Notes: generated by a model from the sequence alone, not told the origin. A stretch of DNA of 58,894 bases from CAMCTV01 sp964420985 (GCA_964420985.1 CAYQUT010000016.1:1-58894); one strand, 5' to 3'. Numbered from the stretch's first letter, positions 25,398 through 34,484 are shown. Made by a program: numbers and translations.

Positions 25398-27122
25398 ATG
25401 AGTTCTATCATTCAACCCGGAAAAATCCAAACACTATTGATCCATTCTATCGAAGGGAAATTTGTTCACCTCGGAGATGCCCACGATCAGGTCCCCTTGC
25501 TACGCAGAGAATTTCCTGGATTGGCTGAGGAAGGAAAAGAAGTAACTGTGTTCACGTACTTCGACAACAACAAACAACTGATTGCCACTACCCAATTGCC
25601 ATCTATAGAAGTGGGCGATGTTGGCAGTTTTAAAATCAAGAATACCAATACCATAGGGGCCTTTATTGATATCGGAACTGAAAGAGATATCCTCATTCCC
25701 TTTCCAGAGCAAAAAGATGAATTAGAAGAAGGACGATGGGCATTGGTCATCCTTCTGTATGATGAAATGAGTCAACGAGTGTTTGCCTCTACCAAATTGA
25801 CCAAGCACTTGAAAAATCATTACATTCCCTTTGAGAGAGGCGATGAAGTAGACATGATCATTGGTGAGCGCATGGAGTTTGGAAGACGTGTTATCATTGA
25901 AGGAAAATATTTAGGTGTATTGTTCAAGCAGGAGATGCTAAGAGATTATGGAGAAGGAGATAAATGCAAAGGATATATACGTAAAATTGAAGGCACTGAG
26001 ATTACGGTCAGCACACAGAAGGAAGGTGTTGAATTGATTGAAGAAGCGATGGAAAGAATCCTTTCCGTATTAGAAAGCAACAAAGGCTATTTGCGTTTGA
26101 GTGACGAGAGTGAGCCTGAAGAAATCAAACGATACTTAACCATGTCCAAAAAGACTTTCAAGAAAGCTTGCGGACAATTGTACAAAGAGCAAAAAATCAC
26201 ACTCACAGATCGCGGCATCCGCTTGGGTGGTACGACCCGCATTCAAGAAGGTGACGGCGAAGTGAAACCTTACAGAAAAAGAATCACTGTTACAACTTCC
26301 GAGCGAAATACCGTTGGTGGAAGAAGAAATAGAGAAATGGAAAACAGAGGAGAGGAAAGAGGGACTTGGAAAGAGGGAAGTGAAAAGTGGAAAGAGGGAA
26401 GTGAAAAGTGGAAAGAGGAAAATGGGACAAGGAAAGAAGGAAGAGGGACCAGGAAAGAGGAAAATGGGACGAGGAAAGAGGAAAGAAGTCATGGAAGGGA
26501 TGATGGATATGAAGAAACCAGGAGCTTTGAAGATCAGATGAGTGAGGGGAGATCGAGAGGAAGAGGAGATCGGGATAGCAGAGCACGAGGTGAGAGCGGA
26601 GAGCGTGACAACAGAGCGGGAGCAAAGAGCGGAGAGAGAAGAAGTTATGGTGACAGACCTCCCAGAAGAGAGGGTGATGGTGAGAGAAGAAGCTATGGAG
26701 ATCGGGATAACAGAGCAGGAGCAAAGAGCGGAGAGCGTGNNNNNNNNNNNNNNNNNNNNNNNNNNNNNNNNNNNNNNNNNNNNNNNNNNNNNNNNNNNNN
26801 NNNNNNNNNNNNNNNNNNNNNNNNNNNNNNNNNNNNNNNTGAAAGAAGAAGCTATGGAGATCGGGATAACAGAGCAGGAGCAAAGAGCGGAGAGAGAAGA
26901 AGTTATGGTGACAGACCTCCTAGAAGAGATGGAGACGATAAAGAAAAGAAATACACCTATGGCGAACGCGCTCAAAGAGGTCCATCACGCAATCGATTTG
27001 AAAAGGAGATAGACAAATCAGAAAAAAGGCAACACGAGAAGTCCAAGCCAAAATTTGAGGTCAATACCAAATCCAAAAGCTTCAAGAATCCCAACAAAGG
27101 GAAACCCAAAAGAAAAGGATAA
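25398..27122 (+). CDS. CvfB-like S1-domain RNA-binding protein with a repetitive charged tail
   Basis: Starts MSSIIQPGKIQTLL. The first about 285 residues match the CvfB/YitL family: tandem S1-like OB domains (e.g. GAFIDIGTERDILIPF), then a winged-helix-like end (EEIKRYLTMSKKTFKKACGQLYKE). The C-terminal about 280 residues are an Arg/Gly/Glu/Lys-rich disordered tail with repeats such as RRSYGDRDNRAGAKSGE and WKEGSEK, which resembles RG-rich RNA-binding tails. An internal 100-N gap interrupts the tail, so its true length is unknown and the frame across it is only assumed. It presumably modulates RNA or translation in the cytoplasm. The start is set by the -7 box 4 nt upstream. Confidence 0.82.
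   Translation: MSSIIQPGKIQTLLIHSIEGKFVHLGDAHDQVPLLRREFPGLAEEGKEVTVFTYFDNNKQLIATTQLPSIEVGDVGSFKIKNTNTIGAFIDIGTERDILIPFPEQKDELEEGRWALVILLYDEMSQRVFASTKLTKHLKNHYIPFERGDEVDMIIGERMEFGRRVIIEGKYLGVLFKQEMLRDYGEGDKCKGYIRKIEGTEITVSTQKEGVELIEEAMERILSVLESNKGYLRLSDESEPEEIKRYLTMSKKTFKKACGQLYKEQKITLTDRGIRLGGTTRIQEGDGEVKPYRKRITVTTSERNTVGGRRNREMENRGEERGTWKEGSEKWKEGSEKWKEENGTRKEGRGTRKEENGTRKEERSHGRDDGYEETRSFEDQMSEGRSRGRGDRDSRARGESGERDNRAGAKSGERRSYGDRPPRREGDGERRSYGDRDNRAGAKSGERXXXXXXXXXXXXXXXXXXXXXXXXXXXXXXXXXXERRSYGDRDNRAGAKSGERRSYGDRPPRRDGDDKEKKYTYGERAQRGPSRNRFEKEIDKSEKRQHEKSKPKFEVNTKSKSFKNPNKGKPKRKG
26340..26999 (+). repeat. purine-rich repetitive coding region (tail of the CvfB-like gene)
   Basis: A strongly purine-biased plus strand with two exact 21-bp copies (26367-26387 and 26388-26408, 7-residue period) and longer repeats of about 50 bp encoding the motif SYGDRDNRAGAKSGE on both sides of the N gap. 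Long antisense frames over this stretch are a by-product of the bias. Confidence 0.75.
26740..26839. other. assembly gap (100 N)
   Basis: Exactly 100 unknown bases, the usual placeholder length. The same repeat unit flanks both sides, so the assembler probably broke or collapsed here. Confidence 0.95.
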
Positions 27123-27132
27123 ATTCATCGAC

Positions 27133-27172
27133 AAGGTTGTTGGATGTTTTCTTAAATTGCACCAACAACCTT
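27133..27172. promoter_or_regulatory. perfect 11-bp inverted repeat before the esterase gene
   Basis: AAGGTTGTTGG (27133-27143) and CCAACAACCTT (27162-27172) flank an 18-nt AT-rich loop. It starts 11 nt after the CvfB stop and ends 4 nt before the esterase ATG. There is no following U-tract. It could be a terminator-like stem, an RNA structure that masks the start codon, or an operator; the loop holds TAAATTG, a weak -7-like sequence. Confidence 0.6.
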
Positions 27173-27176
27173 AATC

Positions 27177-28415
27177 ATGAAATCGAAAAATATTTTTACA
27201 CTCTTTTTGAGTTTAGTTACGCTTGCCGGTGTAACGCAATGTGATATTAGCGGTCGATACTACCAGCGTATTTTTCCAGAATTTTCCGTGACGAGTAATA
27301 TTGTTTATGGCAACAATCTCGATTACACAGGAGCTGCTGAAGATCTCACATTAGATGTGTACCAACCCGTTGATGATAATCTAGCCGCACGCCCTTTGGT
27401 GGTAATGTGCCATGGAGGTTCATTCATCACAGGAAGCAAGAATGGTCCTGATGTCGTATCCTTCTGTCAGGATATGGCCAAAATGGGATATGTAGTGGCT
27501 TCGATCAATTACCGTTTGGGTTTTGGAATTGCCAACCTTGAAGGAAATGCCACCCAAGCAGTGATGCGCGGCACGCAAGATTTGAAAGCGGCCATTCGTT
27601 TTTTTCGAAAAAGTGTTGCTGAACAGAACAATCCTTACCTCATTGATGACAATCAAATCTATGCGGCGGGCGTCAGTGCCGGAGGTTTTATGACTTTGCA
27701 CCATGCATACCTGGATCAAGAAAGTGAGATTCCTTCCTTTTTGGACATGAATGGAATTGGATTGGAAGGCGGATTGGAAGGCAACAGTGGAAACCCTGGT
27801 TACTCCTCTCAAGTAAATGCCATCGTGAATATTTGCGGTGCACTTGGAGACAGTGCTTGGATTCAAACCAATGACGAACCCGCTTGTTTATTTCATGGTC
27901 CCAATGATCAAACAGTCCCCTATGGTTCTACCACCTTGAATTTATTCGGTTTTCCGGTCACTGAAGTAGATGGCAGCTCTTCCTTGAATGAGAAAATGAA
28001 TGACCTAGGCCTTCAGCATTGTTTTGAAATCTATGAAGGTCAAGATCACGTGCCACATTTGGGATCACCTGCCTACTACGACACTACCCTTTCCATCATG
28101 ACACAATTTTTAGCACAGCAAATTTGTGACTATAATTTCAATTGTGAGTACAACCCTATCGTTACTGGTATAACAGAAATAAATACTTCTTCATTGGAAT
28201 TGTTTCCCAATCCTGTAGCCGATCAATTACACGTCAGAACTCGTTTAAATAACTACGTCATTCGCATTTACAACACATCCGGGATGTTGTTGCTACAATC
28301 TGAAAATCACAATGGAATGGCCGTCATTCCGACGGGAAAATTCGATGCAGGGATATACTTCATTGAGATTAACAACAATGACTTTCACGTCACCAATCGA
28401 TTCATCAAAAAATAG
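27177..28415 (+). CDS. secreted alpha/beta-hydrolase (esterase/lipase) with T9SS sorting domain
   Basis: 412 residues with a signal peptide (MKSKNIFTLFLSLVTLAGVTQC). The alpha/beta-hydrolase core has the oxyanion-hole CHGGSF (about 78-83), the nucleophile elbow GVSAGG (Ser about 166), an Asp in HGPNDQTVPYG (about 243) and a His in EGQDHVPH (about 290), i.e. a complete carboxylesterase/hormone-sensitive-lipase-like triad. The last about 80 residues are a T9SS type A domain (LELFPNPVADQLHV, IYNTSGMLLL). Likely cleaves esters outside the cell; substrate unknown. The MBOAT gene starts 2 nt after the stop, so the two are cotranscribed. Confidence 0.87.
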   Translation: MKSKNIFTLFLSLVTLAGVTQCDISGRYYQRIFPEFSVTSNIVYGNNLDYTGAAEDLTLDVYQPVDDNLAARPLVVMCHGGSFITGSKNGPDVVSFCQDMAKMGYVVASINYRLGFGIANLEGNATQAVMRGTQDLKAAIRFFRKSVAEQNNPYLIDDNQIYAAGVSAGGFMTLHHAYLDQESEIPSFLDMNGIGLEGGLEGNSGNPGYSSQVNAIVNICGALGDSAWIQTNDEPACLFHGPNDQTVPYGSTTLNLFGFPVTEVDGSSSLNEKMNDLGLQHCFEIYEGQDHVPHLGSPAYYDTTLSIMTQFLAQQICDYNFNCEYNPIVTGITEINTSSLELFPNPVADQLHVRTRLNNYVIRIYNTSGMLLLQSENHNGMAVIPTGKFDAGIYFIEINNNDFHVTNRFIKK

Positions 28416-28417
28416 CC

Positions 28418-29854
28418 ATGCTGTTTAATTCACTGAGTTTCGCTGTATTCCTGCCCATTGTATTTGTTTTGTATTGGGCGCTTCAAAAAAGGGCGCTTCA
28501 AATTCAAAACATTCTACTTTTGGGAGCATCCTATTACTTCTATGCATGCTGGGATTGGCGCTTTTTGTTCTTGTTGATGTTCTCTACCCTTTTGGATTTC
28601 TACACAGGAATCCGAATGAAAGATGCGGCGAACGACAAAAGCAAAAAGACATGGTTTTGGGCCAGTATCATTATTAACCTCGGTTTTCTCGGTGTATTTA
28701 AATATTACAATTTCTTTGCTGAAAATCTCCAGCTTTCATTGCAATCCATGGGATGGCAGGTTGATTTTTGGACGTTGCAAGTCATTCTTCCTGTTGGTAT
28801 TTCCTTTTACACTTTTCATGGACTCTCTTATGTCGTGGATATCTATTACAACAGAATTGAACCTTCAAGAAATTTTGTGAATTATGCAGTATTTGTGAGT
28901 TTCTTTCCATTACTCGTAGCCGGGCCTATCGAAAGAGCGACCCATTTGCTTCCACAAATTGAAAAGAGACGTGTTTTTAACTACCAACAAGCGGTGGATG
29001 GACTACGTCAAATTCTCTGGGGGTTATTTAAAAAAGTTGTCATTGCAGACAATTGCGCTTTTTATGCTAACATGATATTTAATGAGTCTGGTGATCAATC
29101 AGGAAGTACCCTTTTGGTGGGTGCTTTTTTCTTTACCATACAGATTTATGGCGACTTCTCAGGATACAGTGATATTGCCTTGGGAACAGCTCGCCTTTTT
29201 GGTATCGAGCTATTGCGCAATTTCAACTACCCTTATTTTTCAAGAGATATTGCAGAGTTTTGGAGACGCTGGCACATCTCATTGTCCTCTTGGTTCAAAG
29301 ACTATTTATATATACCGCTCGGCGGCAGCAAAGGTGGAAAGTGGATGCAGGTGCGCAATACATTCATCATTTTCATTGTTTCTGGTTTTTGGCATGGAGC
29401 CAATTGGACCTTTATTGCCTGGGGCTTTTTGAATGCGCTCTATTTCCTTCCGTTGTTGTTGACCAATAACAACCGAAACAATTTGAGCATTGTAGCTGAA
29501 AACAGTTCACTTCCCAACCTCAAAGAATGGTTGCAAATGGGAGTCACTTTCTTCCTCACCATGATTGCTTGGATATTTTTCCGTTCAGAGAGTATCACTC
29601 AAGCTTTGAGCATTTGCAAGGAGATTTTCTCTACCTCATTGCTCACCATGCCCTCACAACGTCCGCTCTTTATGTTCTTGGCCATTGGTCTCTTTATCCT
29701 TATAGAATGGATAGGGCGGAGAAACCGTTACGCCCTTGAAACATTATTGGTACAAAAGCATCGGGTTTTTCGATGGGGATTTTACTATGCATTAATGATT
29801 TCCATCCTGCTATTTGCAGGAAAAGAACAAACCTTTATCTACTTCCAATTTTAA
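28418..29854 (+). CDS. MBOAT family membrane-bound O-acyltransferase (AlgI/DltB-like)
   Basis: 478 residues with about 10-11 transmembrane helices. The characteristic FWRRWHISLSSWFKDYLYIP (about 281-300) and the catalytic-His region VSGFWHGANW (His about 326) identify the membrane-bound O-acyltransferase family, which moves acyl groups from a cytoplasmic donor to extracytoplasmic polymers such as alginate or teichoic acid. No AlgJ/AlgX-like SGNH partner or polymer operon is next to it; instead it is coupled (2 nt) to a secreted esterase. An add/remove-acyl pair on a surface glycan is possible but speculative. Confidence 0.9.
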   Translation: MLFNSLSFAVFLPIVFVLYWALQKRALQIQNILLLGASYYFYACWDWRFLFLLMFSTLLDFYTGIRMKDAANDKSKKTWFWASIIINLGFLGVFKYYNFFAENLQLSLQSMGWQVDFWTLQVILPVGISFYTFHGLSYVVDIYYNRIEPSRNFVNYAVFVSFFPLLVAGPIERATHLLPQIEKRRVFNYQQAVDGLRQILWGLFKKVVIADNCAFYANMIFNESGDQSGSTLLVGAFFFTIQIYGDFSGYSDIALGTARLFGIELLRNFNYPYFSRDIAEFWRRWHISLSSWFKDYLYIPLGGSKGGKWMQVRNTFIIFIVSGFWHGANWTFIAWGFLNALYFLPLLLTNNNRNNLSIVAENSSLPNLKEWLQMGVTFFLTMIAWIFFRSESITQALSICKEIFSTSLLTMPSQRPLFMFLAIGLFILIEWIGRRNRYALETLLVQKHRVFRWGFYYALMISILLFAGKEQTFIYFQF

Positions 29855-29879
29855 TGATTTGTTTTGGACGTAATCGCCT

Positions 29880-29887
29880 TAATTTTA
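29880..29887 (+). promoter_or_regulatory. -7-like box TAATTTTA, 4 nt before the Mrp gene
   Basis: One mismatch (final G to A) to TAnnTTTG; the position fits the leaderless pattern seen at other genes of this window. Confidence 0.4.
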
Positions 29888-29891
29888 CCGC

Positions 29892-30986
29892 ATGAGTGTG
29901 AGCAAGCAAGCCATTCTTGATGCCCTTTCAACGGTTCAAGAACCAGAGTTAAAAAAAGACATCGTCACTTTAAATTTGGTCAATATTCTTTCGTCTGAAG
30001 GAAACCAAATTGACTTACAAGTCAAAGTATCCAATCCGGCCATGCATTCCAAAATGCGAATGAAGGAAGCTGTAATATTTGCCATTCAACGCACCTTGGG
30101 TTTTGAGTTCAAAGTAACAGTGGATGTCATTTCCATCAGCGGTGATGAGCGAGAAGGCGACTTGAGAAAAGTATTGCCTGGTGTAAAAAACATCATTGCG
30201 GTTACCTCTGGAAAAGGTGGAGTGGGAAAATCGACGATCAGTTCGAATTTAGCCTGTGGCTTGGCCAAAAAAGGCTACTCTGTGGGCTATTTGGATGCCG
30301 ACATTTACGGTCCTTCGGCGCCTTTGATGTTTGACTTACAGCATGACAAACCCAAATTGGTGGATGTAGATGGACAATCCAAACTGGAACCCATTGTGCA
30401 GTACGGAGTAAAAGTTTTGTCGATTGGTTTCTTTGCAGATCTCAATCAAGCGGTTGTTTGGCGAGGCCCCATGGCCACCAAAGCTTTAACGCAAATGGTG
30501 AATGACGCGCATTGGGGACCGTTGGATTATTTAATTCTTGACCTTCCTCCCGGAACCGGAGATGTCCACCTTTCCATTGTTCAGAATATACCATTAACCG
30601 CTGCACTCATTGTCAGCACACCTCAGCCTGTTGCGCTGATAGATGCGGCCAAGGCAGTTGCCATGTTCAATCTACCAGCCATCAATGTTCCCATTTTGGG
30701 CGTAGTAGAGAACATGGCTTGGTTTAGTCCTTCCGGCGACGCTGAAGACCGTCAATACATTTTTGGAAAAGACGGTGCAAAAAATATGGCTGACGATTAC
30801 GGACTTCCTTGTATAGCACATATTCCATTGATCCAATCCATCCGAGAGGCAGGAGATGTTGGCAGACCTGCCGTGATCAATGAAGATAACCCTGCGCATT
30901 ATTATTTTGACGAAATGATTGGAAACTTTGAGCGTGAATTGCGCATGTTGCCTTTCAGAAAAAAAAGTGAACCCAGTGAGCAATAA
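29892..30986 (+). CDS. apbC: Mrp/NBP35-family iron-sulfur cluster carrier ATPase
   Basis: 364 residues. An N-terminal MIP18/DUF59 domain (about 1-85) is followed by a deviant Walker A motif TSGKGGVGKST (about 105-115), LDADIYGPS, and LILDLPPGTGD. This P-loop ATPase family carries and inserts Fe-S clusters. The C-terminal CXXC cluster-ligand motif of E. coli Mrp is absent: the equivalent place after VENMAW has FSPSGDAED. This may be a lineage feature, since several Bacteroidota Mrp proteins lack it as far as I recall. It overlaps the NifU-domain gene, giving an Fe-S assembly pair. Confidence 0.92.
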   Translation: MSVSKQAILDALSTVQEPELKKDIVTLNLVNILSSEGNQIDLQVKVSNPAMHSKMRMKEAVIFAIQRTLGFEFKVTVDVISISGDEREGDLRKVLPGVKNIIAVTSGKGGVGKSTISSNLACGLAKKGYSVGYLDADIYGPSAPLMFDLQHDKPKLVDVDGQSKLEPIVQYGVKVLSIGFFADLNQAVVWRGPMATKALTQMVNDAHWGPLDYLILDLPPGTGDVHLSIVQNIPLTAALIVSTPQPVALIDAAKAVAMFNLPAINVPILGVVENMAWFSPSGDAEDRQYIFGKDGAKNMADDYGLPCIAHIPLIQSIREAGDVGRPAVINEDNPAHYYFDEMIGNFERELRMLPFRKKSEPSEQ

Positions 30987-31218
30987 AGAGACCTTATTGG
31001 CCAAAATTGATTTGGCTTTGGAAAACATCAGACCCTACTTGGCTGCTGATGGCGGAGGCATTACACTGGTGGATATTACTGATGATATGACCGTCTTGGT
31101 GGAATTGACTGGGGCTTGCACCAGTTGTTCCATGAGCAGTATGACCATGAAGGCTGGCGTAGAAAGCACCATAAAGACGGCAGTACCTGAAGTGCAAAGG
31201 GTTGAGGCAATAGGATAA
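30976..31218 (+). CDS. NifU C-terminal-domain Fe-S scaffold protein
   Basis: 80 residues from a GTG start at 30976 that overlaps the mrp stop by 11 nt (GTG 30967 is an alternative). It is a single NifU C-terminal (Nfu) domain with the cluster-binding CTSC motif and the flanking YLAADGGGI and MSSMTMKAGVE. It delivers or stores [4Fe-4S] clusters and works next to Mrp. The coding sequence ends exactly where the convergent T9SS gene ends (stop codons at 31216-31218 and 31219-31221). Confidence 0.88.
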   Translation: MSNKETLLAKIDLALENIRPYLAADGGGITLVDITDDMTVLVELTGACTSCSMSSMTMKAGVESTIKTAVPEVQRVEAIG

Positions 31219-32853
31219 TTATTCCTTTATCCAGCGCAAAGTTTGACCGCTGGTCTTATCTCGAATAACATAAATCCCTGCTGGCCAGCTCTCACCGTTG
31301 TATTCCCATCGCTCCGCTACTTTCCAATCTCCCATGACCTGACCATGGATGTTGCTCACCACCAGTTGAGCAGAAATTCCATTTCTAACTTCAATGTTTA
31401 AATACCCATTACTGGGATTGGGAAAAACCGTCCAATCCAATAACGATTTATTCGATTCAATTTTTACGGGAGACCCATTGGTGAAAAGATGGTGTACGTA
31501 TATATCATATTGATTCGCGCGCTTGTCTTGCCAAGCAAAAATGGCTCCCCCATTCCCATCAGGAATGTGTTTGGGATGTCCTTGAATTTCAATGGCATTG
31601 GAAACAGCCTCACCATTGGTTGACCATTGTATTTGACCTGATCCATTGATCTTTTGTGCATAAACATCCCAATCATTGAATGTAGAATCTTGCCAAGTAA
31701 TGATGCAACCATCATTTCCGTCCGAACAAATGTTGGGATTAATTTGATTGAACGGAGAAGTTGCCACCAACAATCCATTGGCTCCCCAAAGCGCATTACC
31801 CGCAGGTGAAATCTTTTGTGCATAGATATCGTAGTTCCCACTGCGGCCATCTCTCCACGTACAAATCAGTCCATTGGTTTGGGTTGTGCTCAAAACATCC
31901 ACTGCACTTTGATTGCCATTGGCAATGGAAATAGGATTGCCATTGTTGTTCCATAAAACAACACCGTTCGAATCCAATCGCTGTGCGTATATATCATAAT
32001 CCCAACCGTTTCTCTTATCGGCCCATGCCACATAGATACCTCCAGACAGAGTATCGGGATCTATTTTGGGATTGATTTGACTGTCCAACATCTCCACCAC
32101 TGGCCTACCCGAGCCTCCCCATAAGCGCTGACCTTGTGAATCAAAGCGCTGCGCGTAAACATCATAGTCCAAACCATTGCGCATATCTTGCCAAACCACA
32201 AATAAACCTCCACTCTTATCCTTTTGGATTTTAGGATTGAGTTTATTAGAGACTACGTTGGTCACATTGATCCCCTGGGGATTCCAAAGCAAATTACCAT
32301 TGGCATCGATGCGCTGCAAAGCGATGTCCCAAATTTGCGCAATCGAATCATATTGCTCCCAAATAATAAATGCACCACCGTTGTCATCTGATGCAATTTT
32401 CTCATTGTGCTCTCTGATCGGTTTTCCAGCCACATTTACACCATTGTTGGTCCATAATACTACACCATCATGAGAAACACGCTGAGCATATACATCTCTT
32501 TCACCGCCATTTCTTCTGTCTGACCAAGTGAGTATGAAACCTCCATTGCCATCTGTGCACAAATTGGGGGTGCTTTGATCCGTAGTATCTGTGCAAATAG
32601 GCTTTCCATTGTTTTCCCACAACATCATTCCAGAAGAATCAACATGCTGAACATAAATATCTGGATTATCATTTCCATTGCGGGCATCTTTCCAGGCCAA
32701 AAAAGCCCCATGCTCACCATCACCAAGAATCCTGACATCATTTTGCTTTCCAAATTCAATACAAACTGGCGTATTGATTAAATTATTGGCCTCCCATTGG
32801 GCAGACAAAAGCAATGGATTAATGCAAAAAAATCCGAAAATGACTCTTTTCAT
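31219..32853 (-). CDS. secreted eight-repeat protein with T9SS sorting domain (paralogue B)
   Basis: 544 residues with a signal peptide (MKRVIFGFFCINPLLLSAQ). The body has eight repeats of about 50 residues, each with the pattern DG-GG-W-D-RNG-DIYAQR-D-G-LW-NG (e.g. DGNGGFILTWSDRRNG), consistent with an eight-bladed propeller or a beta-solenoid. The C-terminus is a T9SS domain (WTVFPNPSNGYLNI, GIYVIRDKTSG). It overlaps its paralogue at 32850 by 4 nt, so both are in one operon and arose by tandem duplication. Surface binding or structural role inferred; no catalytic motif is seen. Confidence 0.8.
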   Translation of the reverse strand: MKRVIFGFFCINPLLLSAQWEANNLINTPVCIEFGKQNDVRILGDGEHGAFLAWKDARNGNDNPDIYVQHVDSSGMMLWENNGKPICTDTTDQSTPNLCTDGNGGFILTWSDRRNGGERDVYAQRVSHDGVVLWTNNGVNVAGKPIREHNEKIASDDNGGAFIIWEQYDSIAQIWDIALQRIDANGNLLWNPQGINVTNVVSNKLNPKIQKDKSGGLFVVWQDMRNGLDYDVYAQRFDSQGQRLWGGSGRPVVEMLDSQINPKIDPDTLSGGIYVAWADKRNGWDYDIYAQRLDSNGVVLWNNNGNPISIANGNQSAVDVLSTTQTNGLICTWRDGRSGNYDIYAQKISPAGNALWGANGLLVATSPFNQINPNICSDGNDGCIITWQDSTFNDWDVYAQKINGSGQIQWSTNGEAVSNAIEIQGHPKHIPDGNGGAIFAWQDKRANQYDIYVHHLFTNGSPVKIESNKSLLDWTVFPNPSNGYLNIEVRNGISAQLVVSNIHGQVMGDWKVAERWEYNGESWPAGIYVIRDKTSGQTLRWIKE

Positions 32854-34484
32854 TGTTTCACAAATTGGATGTATTCTGTCTTATCGATGCATTGTATTTG
32901 AATACAATACAATCCAGCCGGCCAATCCGCAATGGGAATATCTACTTTAGCTTGATGGTAAATCTTTGAAAACACCCTTGCACCGCTCATTGAACTTACC
33001 ATGATTCGGGCTTCTTGTTCACTTTGTAAATTCAAAAACACCACATCACTTGTGGGGTTCGGATACAATTGAATGGTTTGGGCTACTGTTTCTTCAACAT
33101 TCACCCAAGGCCCTCCCCAAGCCACTTTGGAGCAATAAATATCAGCCAGACCTGTACGATTGTCCTCCCAAGCAAAAACACCTTCACCCAAATCTGTTGA
33201 AACACTTTTAGGACTCGATTGATCCGCTATGGCATTGCTCACAATATATCCTGAGAGAGGATATTGTAAATACCCCTCTGCATAAATTCGTTGCATTCTG
33301 ATGTCAAAATTCCCAGTGGTTTGATCTTGCCAGACAATGGCCGCTCCGCCATAACCATCTCCTGTGATGTTGGGATTGATTTGATCACCACTATTGACAC
33401 AAACAGGCATACCGTTCATCGTCCACGTCTGATTTCCATTCCAATCCAAGCGATTGCAATAAATATCATAATCCACTCCCGTGCGACCATCCTTCCAAGT
33501 TAAGATCACCCCATCAACCACTGAATTGGACAACAAATCAACAGCACTTTGATTACCAGGAACGGTGCATACTGCTTTGCCTTCATTGCCCCAGAGAATA
33601 TTCCCATTAAAATCAATTCGCTGCGCATAGATATCATAATTAGACATATTCCTTTTGTCCGTCCATGCCACTACAACGCCGCCGTTAGGATCTGGATCAA
33701 TCTTGGGATTGGTTTGAGTACCAAAAGCACTGCAAGCCAATACGCCTGAACCCCACAAATATTCACCATTGGGTCCCAAATGTTGCACATAAACATCATA
33801 GTCCATCCCATTTCTAAAATCCTGAAAAGCGATATAAACGCCACCTTGTCCGTCACTTTGAATACGCTCATTCAGATGTTCAGAAATGACATTGGTAACA
33901 GGAATGCCCCCAAAAGGCCAAAGTCCCATGCCATTGGCATCAATGCGTTGTGCCCACAATTCCCAATCATACGTGGCCATATTCTTTTGTTCAAATACCA
34001 CAATGGCTCCACCTTGGCCATCCATCACCATTCTTTGGTTGTGCTCCCTGTTGGTTTTATTCACAACTACTACACCATCCAACATCCAAAGAATCTGACC
34101 ATCTCCATTTAACCTTTGGGCGTATATATCCCTTTCAATGCCCGAACGCCAATCGCTCCAAGAAACAATAATGCCCCCGGCACCGTCGCTGATTAGACCC
34201 GGTGTACTTTGATCCGATGTATTACCACAGACAGAAACTCCATTTTGCAACCACATGGGCTGTCCTTGAGCATTGATGCGCTGCGCATAGATATCAGGGG
34301 TTCCAAAACGATAATCTTTCCAAACCAAGAAAAAACCACCTACTCCATCTTCCATCATTCTTAGGTCAACTTGATAGTTGGCACCTTGGCAAACAGCATT
34401 ATTCATTGAAGGGTCCTCTATCCACTGAGCGTCCATCGACAAGCTCAGCAATGAGAATAGCGCGATAATAAAGGGGTTTTTCAT
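32850..34484 (-). CDS. secreted eight-repeat protein with T9SS sorting domain (paralogue A)
   Basis: Also exactly 544 residues, with a signal peptide (MKNPFIIALFSLLSLSMDAQ) and eight repeats of the same W-D-R/DIYAQRID pattern (e.g. DGAGGIIVSWSDWRSG), then a T9SS domain (IQLYPNPTSDVVFL). The two paralogues align repeat by repeat along their whole length, so the duplication involved the complete gene. A TATCATTG box (one mismatch to the -7 consensus) ends 4 nt before the ATG. It is the first gene of the pair. Confidence 0.8.
   Translation of the reverse strand: MKNPFIIALFSLLSLSMDAQWIEDPSMNNAVCQGANYQVDLRMMEDGVGGFFLVWKDYRFGTPDIYAQRINAQGQPMWLQNGVSVCGNTSDQSTPGLISDGAGGIIVSWSDWRSGIERDIYAQRLNGDGQILWMLDGVVVVNKTNREHNQRMVMDGQGGAIVVFEQKNMATYDWELWAQRIDANGMGLWPFGGIPVTNVISEHLNERIQSDGQGGVYIAFQDFRNGMDYDVYVQHLGPNGEYLWGSGVLACSAFGTQTNPKIDPDPNGGVVVAWTDKRNMSNYDIYAQRIDFNGNILWGNEGKAVCTVPGNQSAVDLLSNSVVDGVILTWKDGRTGVDYDIYCNRLDWNGNQTWTMNGMPVCVNSGDQINPNITGDGYGGAAIVWQDQTTGNFDIRMQRIYAEGYLQYPLSGYIVSNAIADQSSPKSVSTDLGEGVFAWEDNRTGLADIYCSKVAWGGPWVNVEETVAQTIQLYPNPTSDVVFLNLQSEQEARIMVSSMSGARVFSKIYHQAKVDIPIADWPAGLYCIQIQCIDKTEYIQFVKQ

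Noticed and set aside
26136..26975. Long minus-strand frames opposite the CvfB tail
   Set aside because: They mirror the purine-rich repetitive coding strand and cross the N gap; no family or start signal.
30919..30966. Longer start for the NifU-domain gene inside mrp
   Set aside because: Would add residues not seen in the compact Nfu domain; GTG at 30976 or 30967 is sufficient.
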